Below, piece by piece: positions 55,699-64,000 of a DNA stretch of 64,000 bases. The notes under the pieces were generated by a model that saw only the letters and a program-made list of their open reading frames with translations, searched no databases and was not told where the DNA came from. The stretch lies in the NCBI GenBank assembly GCA_004194705.1, contig SADC01000024.1, positions 269,470 through 333,469 of the forward strand, read 5' to 3'. The stretch's first letter is position 1; the number at the start of each line of letters is the position of its first letter. This DNA is from Ditylenchus dipsaci (Eukaryota > Nematoda > Chromadorea > Rhabditida > Anguinidae). The position numbers were made by a program, and so were the translations under genes.

Positions 55699-56284
55699 GT
55701 GATCTTCGTGCTGAATGAACGAGCTCATGGAAGCTATGCTACAATTAAAATAATTGTAGATAGACTTATGAGAAAAAAGAGTGATTTTACTTTGCATGTA
55801 TTATATAGTTTTAATACATATATTTTTGTTTGTTTGGTAAATTATATATTTTTTATTTTCAGTTATCGAAATGGGAGAAACGACTGGAGATGGCTTTTTC
55901 TGTCGGCTATTCAACAATTCATCGCACGCTCAGCTAACCACCGCGATAAATGAGAAGCAGCCGTGCCATACCCAGCGTGACAGATCATTCGTGATCGTCA
56001 GCAACATCTGCCAATCCTTACTCCACCGTCTAACCTATCTGAGTGTGCACCTGCAGAGTACCTACATCAATTATTGCAGTCAAGTTCCAGCTAGCTCATC
56101 TCTTTGCCAGTCAAACACAAGAGCCGATTCCAGTTTACACCATTACTATTCCCGATGTAATGCACCTTATTATCATGCTCATTGTAAAAATATTCTGACT
56201 AAAACAATTTTTTTTGTTTTTTATTGTACGATTGCAAGTTGGCTTTTTTCATTTAAATTGTGTTCGTTTCAAGTTTACTTTTGA
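55699..56284 (+). CDS. Unrecognised ORFs, possible spliced gene
   Basis: Frame 55699-55953 contains NERAHGSYATIKIIVDRLMR. A TTTTCAG at 55855-55861 precedes the 137-aa frame 55871-56284 (MGETTGDGFFCRLFNNSSHA), which is rich in His, Cys and Ser and ends in a hydrophobic segment (IFFVFYCTIASWLFSF). No family assigned. Confidence 0.3.
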
Positions 56285-56947
56285 TTGATAAAGTATGAAA
56301 TTATTGCCTCTTTTAACAAATTAAAAAATTTTGAGAGTTTATAGTTTTATTGTCATCGGCATAAGCATTTGTAAGCTTAGGTTCTGAACTTTACGCAACT
56401 GAGATTGTCAGCTGTTTTCTGAGTAGCTTGCTAGAGTGTTGATAAACAGGTGTTAGCTATTGCGAAAACCTTACTATTTAAACAGCTCTAATAAGTCAAG
56501 CTTTCATTCTTTCTTGTTCTGTTCTTAGTCAATGGAACAACTAGAAAAAAGCTCAAGTTGGAGTCGATGAGATTTTGTCGAATGCGTTTGTTCAAAAGGA
56601 GCTGGTCTTCAACTGATCATATACGTGTGAAGTAGTTGAAAAAGTTATCAGTAAAAAATTTAAAATAAACGTTATTGTTCTAATTTTCTGTCGAGGTCTT
56701 CAAGATGTTGAAGATCCATTTACTTTTACCAGAAATTTTTAAAGTGTATTGACAATCGTTAAATGCGAATCTAGGGGGTTAAATGCTAATAGTATTGGTG
56801 TCATTGAAAAACGCAAATTTTGCGTCACGATATAGTTATCCCTAAACAGAATAAGACCTTGATGTTGTGACCTTATTTGTCCATTACAGTTCGAGTTAGT
56901 CGAAAATAGCCCATCTGTAGCGAGAAGACAGCAACCAAGAAGGTGAT

Positions 56948-57244
56948 ATGGCCCTTGGCGTGACAGCTGGGATTTTCTTTATATGGTTCTCCATTACTGT
57001 AGAGATTACTACTGTCTCAGCTCGAGATAAAGAAAGGGAAGCTCATATAGTTACAGGTGCTTGCATCTATCGTCCTATCCCATCTAATATAGATCCTAGC
57101 CCTTTGCTATTGAATCAGACGACAATTATTGTCTTTTCATGCTTAGAGTTAATAGAATATATAGATTCCAATAAAATCAGTAAGAACGTTCAGAAGATGT
57201 TAAAAACTAAACAAGCGGAAAACTCAAATCGTCAAATGTATTAA
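56948..57244 (+). CDS. Unrecognised 98-aa ORF with signal-peptide-like start
   Basis: MALGVTAGIFFIWFSITVEI followed by TTVSA looks like a secretory signal. The rest contains YRPIPSNIDPSPLL, a hydrophobic TIIVFSCLELIEY and a Lys-rich end. Adjacent to Maverick sequence; could be a cargo or surface-protein piece. Not recognised. Confidence 0.35.
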   Translation: MALGVTAGIFFIWFSITVEITTVSARDKEREAHIVTGACIYRPIPSNIDPSPLLLNQTTIIVFSCLELIEYIDSNKISKNVQKMLKTKQAENSNRQMY

Positions 57245-57534
57245 AAGAGTCGGCAAATACCTTTGGTTTTGGAAACGTATGACGCTACGTATATGTTTAT
57301 ATTATTCAAGATTACTGAAATTTATATCCAGGAATGTTTAAAATATTTGTTTTAACAATGTGGTTATTAAAGCCCGTCATTAAGTCAGACGTTAGCAATT
57401 TCATTCATCCTGTGTGCATCTATACAACCATAATAATCATTTTGATGGTATTCGTTTTATTTCCTTTTTTTAAAAAAAACGATACTATTGTATTGCATGT
57501 GAGTCGCATTTTTCTGAGAAAACGAACATAATTC

Positions 57535-60330
57535 AGGTTGTAAAATCCGTTGTCTGGGATGCCATAGAATGGGATCTAAGTTTCCATGTAAACCTGTCCC
57601 TGATTTCTTTATTAAATGTAAAGACTGCAAAAAGTCGTTTCGCACGGAGATGTTACACTAAGCACTTAGCTAACAGAGTCTGCAACCGAAAAAAAATGTG
57701 AAGAATGGTGTAATTTATGCCATAGAAAAAGTAAAGCCGAAAAGGAGAAAGGGCACGTTTGTGGTGAAAAAATTGTCTCAACTGTCAAGATTACCATTTA
57801 CCCGCAAGAGGGTGCTTATAAAAAAGCTTGACCCTCTAAAGAAAACAGAATGCGACAATCTGCTTGATACTGAAACTTGTCACATCAAAACTGAGCGAGG
57901 ACTCTAATACAACATTGCATGATATTATACTTTATTTGTGCAAGAGTGTTTTTGTAAAGATGTATTGAGAAAAATACATGGGAAATACACTTGAACCTGA
58001 ATGAATGTGTAATTTGTGAGAACACCGTGTGCTGACATGTCCTCCTAAACATTTAATAAGACAATTGTTGACAAGCACACTGTGACAGACAACCCATTAG
58101 CAGATTTGTCAAATGTTGTTTTACGACCTTAATAAGTCATTTCGGTCGGTCATTTTTGCTCAAACGTGTCGATTTGATAATGTGTGTAATAAGGAAATTT
58201 AAGCTTGGAGGTCTCCAGCCGAAAATGATACGGAGGAACACGATTATATGAGCTAAAATTGAAAAGGAAGGTATTATGTACCGACCACTTTTCATGATAG
58301 CATAACCTTATGCCGTTACCGTTGAGTGGACTACCCGCTGCATTCAACTTACCTGTCAAAGATAAACCTTTTTTCCCATACTTATTAATAATCCTGCAAA
58401 CTACAACTCATCTTTGCCTCAACACCACTGATGATTACCTCTACAAGTCGAAGAAACCTACAGCCAAGAAGAAACTAGAAGATGGTGGCACCAACCAATG
58501 AAGATGCTACAAAAGGTCAACGGTTCGAACTTAATGAAGAGTTAGCGTCTACTGCTGCAATGATGTTTTGAATATTGTCGTTGCTCTTATTCGACTGCAG
58601 GAAACTTTCTACACGACGACTGGTTAAGCATTATGGGTCAGCTATGACTATCTCTGCAGCGTGTATGAAACATTTTGGACTAATCAATGCAAACTAACCA
58701 TCTGGCTTAAGTTCCTGAACGCGGGTACGGGAATCATTATCAGCAAAGCGCTCTGGCTTGTAAGTATCTCAGTGGGATCAAAAGCACAACTGACATCCAG
58801 TATGCCGAATCAGAAGAGGAGGTACCCATATTGCGGTACAAAATTGATGTTTGGTACACAACCCTGAGTTCAACAATCTTCGACTTCACCAGACACTTGT
58901 TTTAAAGTCTTACCGGTCGTTCATTAGCTATTGAAGTCAATGGTGTGCCTTTCACGGATGTCAAAATGTTTTCCGGAGAATCAAAGATGATGAAAGTGGA
59001 AAAACAGCTGGATGGTTGAGGGCTAGAGATAAATACGAAACGATCTCATTCAACGTGAATTCGACCTCGTGTATGGGAATGTGATATACGTAAGGAGTTA
59101 CCAAAAAGAACCAGGAATGAAAAGTTCTTCGATGGGTTTTCGACAAAGGACCGATTAACATGAGAGACACATTATAGTGGTGGTGGACAATACTATAAGA
59201 TTTATGCAAAAGCTAAAGCTGGACAATGCATAAAACAAAGACTTCCATCGCTTATCCGGACGTCTACAGCACTGCAATGCCTGTTAAACACCCACAGAAA
59301 AAGTGTAAAAAGATGAAATGTTGTTAATTGACAGAACCTTCTCAAAATCCATACAAAGGTATAATAAAAGCGCTTGTTTACTCCACAAAATTTGTACGTA
59401 CCTGTACTGCCTGGAAGTGGACAAACGCTTTTTATGCCTCTGTGTAGAACGTGTGCAAAACACCAAGAGGTAAAAAGATGAGATTACCTACGATCATTCA
59501 CACAGAAATGGAAAGAGCATTTGTTTCAACGTGCACACATATTGAACTGAACGAAGCTCTAAAAGGTATTTGGATAAAAAAGTATAGCGGTTTTACAGTA
59601 TGAAGAGTTTGATGATAATGTTTTCAAGGCTATGTACGAGAATTTACAAAGATAAAGTGGAGAGTACAGGATGGCGCAAATTAGGTGTCCCTGAAAATGA
59701 AAAGAGATCAATTTATACTGGAACCAAAGAAAAGATTCGGAATGAGCTTGATGCTGAAAAAGTAATTGAAAACAGTCCTTAGAGCCTTGTCTAAACTTAT
59801 GTTAAATAATTTGTGGGGTAAATTCAGTATGCGTAATCGATATGTTCTACTGAAATTATACAATTCACCTCAAGTTTTGACGATATGCTTAACAATCACA
59901 CTATTAGATAGTGACTATCGATATCTCAACGAAAATTCTTTAATGCTTACTTATCGCAAAAAAGAGGCATTCGTCGAGGAAAACTTGTTTCAAATGTGCT
60001 ACTAAGTCTTGGACAACAGCTGCTGCAAGGTTGATCCTACTTGACACTTTGAGAAAAGTTCAAGACACGATGGATGTGAAACTATTGTATTGTGACACAG
60101 ATAGTGTATATATACAGTCATCCAGAAGGTCACGACCCCTTGCCCCTGGTCGACATTTGGGGAACTAACTGATGAAATGCCTGATGACGAAATACTGAGT
60201 TTGTCAGCGCAGGAGCGAAACAATATGGATGAAATGCAGAAGGAAAGTACTAACAATGAACCTGAGTACCCACCTAAACTTCGAGGGATCACATTGGACT
60301 GGTAACCACAAAAGAGATTCAATATGAGCG
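57535..60330 (+). pseudogene. Maverick/Polinton protein-primed DNA polymerase B, heavily broken
   Basis: Pieces in family order. Cys/His N-terminal region at 57540-57790 (CKIRCLGCHRMG, FFIKCKDCKKSFR). MPLPLSGLPAAFNL near 58310-58351, matching a conserved exonuclease-domain segment of Maverick PolB. A segment near 58600-58700 of the type that follows it. GIIKALVYST and VDKRFLCLC near 59360-59450, corresponding to a block of the form G-x-x-K-A-x-V-x-P-P. MERAFVSTCTHIELNEALKG near 59505. KLMLNNLWGKF near 59795-59826. The metal-binding motif YCDTDSVY at 60088-60111. At least ten stops or shifts separate these, so no enzyme can be made. Confidence 0.75.
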
Positions 60331-60589
60331 CTTCAAGACGTAGCGCTAATCAACTACGGACTCGCTTGGACCTGTTTCTGCACCTATTGTCTCGACTACA
60401 GAAAAATTCAAGCAGATAAATTTGGTAAATGTTTTCTTTAATACTTTTAAAACGTATAAGCCTGTTATAACAAAAGGTATAAACTAAGCAATTTTGTATT
60501 GAACATGATGATTTATTTGTATGTTGTTCCTTATGGTATAGAAGATGAAAATAAAAAAATGTTTTTAGTTCGTTGAATTGCGAAACAAA

Positions 60590-60660
60590 GTAATAGCACA
60601 TAGTAATAAAAAAAATGTCTGCCATAAAAAATGTCTGCATAAAAAATGTCTGCCCTAAAA
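60590..60660. repeat. AAAAAATGTCTGCC triplicate
   Basis: AAAAAATGTCTGCC, AAAAAATGTCTGC and AAAAAATGTCTGCCC follow one another at 15-18 bp spacing, just after the polymerase remnant. Confidence 0.6.
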
Positions 60661-60710
60661 ATGTGGCCTCAAGAAACGTCTAAAACTGTAAAACATTGAT
60701 ATTTTTTTCT

Positions 60711-60995
60711 TAAATTATGAAATTTCAGTGTTAAAAAGTAACGTTTTCATCGTTAATTTTTTTAACACTTTTCTTATTGAAAATGTCATTATTAACAATT
60801 TTCCTAAATTATGACAATTTCAGTGTTAAAAGTAACGTTTTTTTGATTAATATTTTAACACTTTTCGTATTGAAAATGTTTATTAACAATTTTTCCTTAA
60901 TTATGGCAATTTCAGTGTTAAAAGTAACGTTTTTTTCGATAATATTTTTTAACACTTTCGTATGGAAAATGTCAACAATTTCATGTTAAAAGTTA
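60711..60995. repeat. About 92-bp tandem repeat, 3.3 copies
   Basis: Unit markers ATTTCAGTGTTAAAA(A)GTAACGTTTT at 60723, 60817 and 60909, each followed by TTTAACACTTTTCGTATTGA-like and ATTAACAATTTTCC; a partial fourth ends near 60995. Each unit has the inverted pair GTGTTAAAA/TTTTAACAC. It lies between the Maverick polymerase and ATPase remnants. Confidence 0.8.
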
Positions 60996-61083
60996 ACAAA
61001 AGAAATGTATATAAACAAACGTTTTTTTGAACGTTTGTTTATCGTTATAATGAGCAGCACAAACTTTTCTTTTTATTAAAATG

Positions 61084-61800
61084 AGTTAAAATTTAAAGTG
61101 CCGTGTGGCATGATTATAAGTGGTCCTAGTTCTAGCGGAAACTTTTTTTATTACATAGACTTATAAGAACTATAAGCTTATATTCACCTCACAGTCCCTG
61201 CACAGATACTTTATTGCTACGGTGAGTATAATCTATTGTTCACGATTAGAACAAGGTGTTACAGTATACTCGGGTGTTCCATCAAATGAGCTGATAGATC
61301 AGTGTCAGAAAACTCTGCTATTGATATTAGATGACTTGATGCTTTCAATGGATTCATCTTTTCTGTCGAATCTATATACGAAAAATCTCACCATCAAAAT
61401 ATAGCAGTTTGTTTCATTAGTTCAAAATTTGTTTGAAAAACGCTTTTAAGATTCCTAAGACAACTCTCAGTATATAATCCTATGAGAGCAACTAATGGCC
61501 TTGCTATAGACACTGGAAGTCAGTTTTCCTGGACGTCAATTGCAGTTTTTTATCGACTCATTTAACAAGCAACTAAAAATTGCATGGGTATTTAATGCTA
61601 GATTGCATGCTTCTTCCAATCCTACATTAAATTAAGAAACGGATATTTCCCAGAAGACATCGAGAAAGTAATATTTTTACCTAAAATGCTAAGCCAAAAC
61701 AGCCTCTTGGTACTACGTTCTAGAAAACAGCCATTTTGAAAAAAACTAGCTAAGACTGTGTCACATAAGAACCGGTGGAGACTATTAAAGGGGTCAATTT
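61084..61800 (+). pseudogene. Maverick packaging ATPase (FtsK/HerA, A32-like), broken
   Basis: FKVPCGMIISGPSSSG at 61094-61139 is the start and P-loop of Maverick/adintovirus DNA-packaging ATPases, but the invariant Lys is Asn here (GPSSSGN at 61122-61142). Walker B TLLLILDDLM lies near 61310-61340 in another frame. KSHHQNIAVCFIS near 61384-61420 corresponds to a conserved block after Walker B, and IDTGSQFSWTSIAVF follows. The frame changes at least three times. The enzyme would pump DNA into capsids. Confidence 0.65.
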
Positions 61801-61869
61801 TAGTGAGCTACTTTCATAATTGAAATCTGTCATAATATTTAAAAACAATTTTCTTTGACTCCCAAGCAA

Positions 61870-62016
61870 AAACTAAAACTTATTCCACACGTCGACTTTG
61901 TACGTAAGCTTTCTAGAACAAGAAGCATAAAGGAGCAAAAACGTTTGTTCAAAGGAAACGGAGCATTTTTCCTGCTTTATAGCACCAATTATCATTGAAA
62001 TGGGAGACATTTACTA
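61870..62016 (+). pseudogene. Small Maverick ORF with basic then hydrophobic segment
   Basis: LIPHVDFVRKLSRTRSIKEQ then KRLFKGNGAFFL, with a one-base shift leading to APIIIEMGDIY-stop at 62014-62016. A basic region followed by GGFFLP..APII is how I remember a short ORF found next to Maverick ATPase and integrase genes. Role unknown. Confidence 0.45.
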
Positions 62017-62029
62017 AGTAAAATTGAGA

Positions 62030-62516
62030 TGAGTAACAAATTTTTACTTATCCCTGAAGATATGTACAAGGGCCTTAGACAAGCTGCTCAACAAATCAAC
62101 ACCTCTTGCATCAGATATGATGATATTAATGCGGATTTTATCAAAAGAAAATGTATGCTGCTCTTAAAAATAAAAAGTTGAACGATTCAGCTAAAAACAT
62201 TTTATATAATCAAGAGTTGAGACGTGGTGAAATTACGCCAGGAAGCAAAAGATAGGCCTGTTAAAGTTAAGTTGTTACAATTCTAAACCAGTAGCAAAAG
62301 GCAGCAAAAAAAATAACTCTTTTTGTTATCATCAAAGCGATCAATTAACGAAAATGATTACATGAGTTCAATGATTCTTCTACAACTGCTGACGAAAGTT
62401 TTATCGAACGACATTCTAGATCAAATACGCTATCAAATTTCTAAGCAATCACCGTCCATTCTTCCATCTCTGAACACAGCACTCAATCAACTACATCTGG
62501 AAAAGTACCAACCATA
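62030..62516 (+). pseudogene. Maverick-associated ORF (LLIPEDMY type)
   Basis: ATG 62030 begins MSNKFLLIPEDMYKGLRQAA. In other frames AALKNKKLNDSAKNILYNQE and LRRGEI, then DRPVKVKL follow. The motif order LLIPED.Y, AKN..YNQELRR and KPVKV matches proteins beside Maverick integrase genes in nematodes, from memory and not checked. The C-terminal frame 62323-62517 is Ser/Leu-rich. Function unknown. Confidence 0.5.
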
Positions 62517-62599
62517 AGTTAGTAACAGGCAACGTCTGTTGAATCTAAAAAGTCTTAGTCAACAAAAGTGAACTCGAAAAACTTCTTCTCATGCAGAAT

Positions 62600-63100
62600 A
62601 GCAGATAGAAAATTTCTAAAGCCAAAATCTAGAAAAAGAAAAGAAGAGAACATCTAAAACCGTCAAAGAAATAATCAAGAGAAAACTTCAACCAGAGAAA
62701 AGAGAAAGTGAAAAAAGTAAAACAGAGAAAGAAATACAGACTATAGATTCTGAAACACAAAATATTCCGTACCAGGAAAGCAAGAATCTGTAAAAATGTA
62801 AAAGTTGTTTCAATCCTTACCAAAAAGAAGAAACTAAAATTTTCAAAGAAGATATATTACTAAATATGTTTAAGCAAAAGTGAGAGAAGACCAACAAAAC
62901 TTTCACTCATCAGCGCCACAAAATGACAGAAAAGAAGAGCAATACCATCTGCAGATTACCCGTTGGTAATTATCTAAGAGTACTAAGCGTAAAAATTAAT
63001 AAAAAGAGCCTTAACGCCAGAAAGCCAGAAAACATGCGCTCTGAAAAAGAGAGCAAGCTGTGATCTCGAATAAAATATATCACTTCCATAGGAAATAATA
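62600..63100 (+). pseudogene. Lys-rich linker and integrase 5' portion, decayed
   Basis: A Lys/Glu-rich frame (KEIIKRKLQPEKRESEKSKT near 62665-62730), then stops. It may be the end of the preceding gene or the basic N-terminus of the integrase. No confident domain. Confidence 0.3.
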
Positions 63101-63114
63101 ATAATGGATCAAAA

Positions 63115-64000
63115 TTCCATAAAAATACACGGATCCTAGCTCTCCGCTGGTTTTCAAGTGCAGCTAATTTGTCAAGGAAGCAAAAAAAAGCATCCTGCAG
63201 TGACAAAAAGCAAGTAAAGAAATATTTAGACATCTACTATCTACACCACACAAAGCTAGAAGACTTAATTTCAGACGCGTGAAGACTTTTGTGGCTACTG
63301 CACAGACTTGCAGATGATTGGCGATTCCAAAATTGTCTAAGCAAACAAAGGTATAGATATCTTGTTGTCGCTGTTGATGTTTTGAGTCGTCGTGTTTTTC
63401 ACAGCACCTACGAAAAGCAAAGAAAACTAACGACGAAAATTGCTATTAACGAAATTTTCAAGCAATGCCTGTCCTTCTCTAAAGTGTTTCACAATTTTGG
63501 TTTAGAATTTGAATCAAAATCCATGAAAGAGTATTTTGATGAAAAAGGCATATTAATAATATCATTCAAACAAGCAGTCGTATGAAAACAATAGGGCAGA
63601 CGCAGTCAAAATTTGAAAGGGCGACTATACAAAGTATTTCAGTTCAAGTCAATCACTAACGGATAAATGTATAAAGAAATTGTCAACTCTGTAAATAATA
63701 CAATTTGTAGGTAAACAGTATGAGGCCTAACGATGTAAACTTCGAAAATGAGTACTTTACTGTAGCAAAAGTTATATTCTAGATACTTTGAAATTGTGGT
63801 AAAGCACGCTTTAAAAAGTGACATGGTTCGTAATCTAGAGAAAAGGGTGTTTACAAAGGATATTTACCTACATTCTCAGATACCATTACAAAAAAAGGTG
63901 TAAGAAGAAGCCAACCATTTACGTACTGCTAGTTAATCCTGACAGCAATCATACACTAAGGGGACTGTTTTATGAGCATGAACTCTCAAAAGTACTTTAG
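63115..64000 (+). pseudogene. Maverick/Polinton retroviral-type integrase, broken
   Basis: N-terminal region ILALRWFSSAANLSRKQKKA and KKYLDIYYLHHTKLEDLI (63127-63270), catalytic core with YRYLVVAVDVLSRRVF near 63354-63400 containing the second Asp, FGLEFESKSMKEYFDEKGIL near 63496-63552 in the position of the Glu block, and a C-terminus YVLLVNPDSNHTLRGLFYEH ELSKVL ending in TAG at 63998-64000, as in Maverick integrases such as the C. elegans F54H12.3 type. The first Asp region (DLQMIGDSKIV near 63304) is out of frame with the rest. Several frame changes make it inactive. The terminal inverted repeat should lie beyond the window. Confidence 0.75.

Noticed and set aside
58150..58359. Minus-strand ORF
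   Set aside because: It is the reverse shadow of the PolB segment containing MPLPLSGLP on the plus strand.
62629..63233. Minus-strand ORFs in the integrase region
   Set aside because: Phe/Leu-rich shadows of the Lys/Glu-rich plus-strand Maverick sequence.

Overview
The window is AT-rich invertebrate nuclear DNA: split genes, many transposon families, no operons or prokaryotic signals. Very short introns (43-60 bp) with T-rich 3' splice sites of the TTTTCAG type, a Tc1 transposase that itself seems to carry a 43-bp intron, receptors resembling the nematode GnRH-receptor-like (gnrr) family, and a Maverick all fit a nematode best. That placement is inference, not proof.

Host genes. Two tandem same-strand genes encode GnRH-receptor-like class A GPCRs. 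Paralogue A (1-15420, 5' end outside the window) is spread over at least ten exons and shows several one-base frame breaks, a LINE in one intron and a 7.5-kb intron full of foldback elements. Paralogue B (20859-24218) joins cleanly from eight exons into a 447-aa seven-helix receptor with all phases consistent. Both end right after TM7, with no cytoplasmic tail. A few exon-like orphan ORFs occur elsewhere (31903-32097, minus 36877-37062, 52430-52835).

Mobile DNA, left to right: CR1-like LINE (1.4-3.8 kb); TACCGTA-ended foldback with GC-rich arms (4.1-5.1 kb); a second GC-rich foldback (6.0-6.8 kb); a CAGGGGCGTAG MITE (8.1 kb); two TTAA-flanked foldbacks (8.6 and 11.4 kb); a palindromic hAT-type MITE with 8-bp target duplication (13.0 kb) and a short relative (16.5 kb); a nest of TACCGTA elements holding a pogo-like transposase remnant (17.5-19.7 kb); a TA-flanked MITE (23.6 kb); a young LTR element with nearly identical 1.08-kb repeats (24.8-29.5 kb); a hairpin repeat family (30.1, 39.1, 39.8, 47.2 kb); a palindromic mariner MITE (31.0 kb); a Foldback-like structure with tandem-repeat arms around a second LINE (32.5-36.8 kb); a minisatellite (42.4-43.3 kb); and a Tc1 element with decayed transposase (44.5-46.2 kb).

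The right end (about 57.5-64 kb) is a decayed Maverick/Polinton: protein-primed DNA polymerase B, a tandem repeat, a packaging ATPase, a small hydrophobic ORF, an ORF of a Maverick-associated type and a retroviral-type integrase whose stop codon is the last base of the window. The 49.7-57.3 kb stretch has unassigned coding-like ORFs that may be Maverick cargo or host exons. All Maverick reading frames seen are broken.
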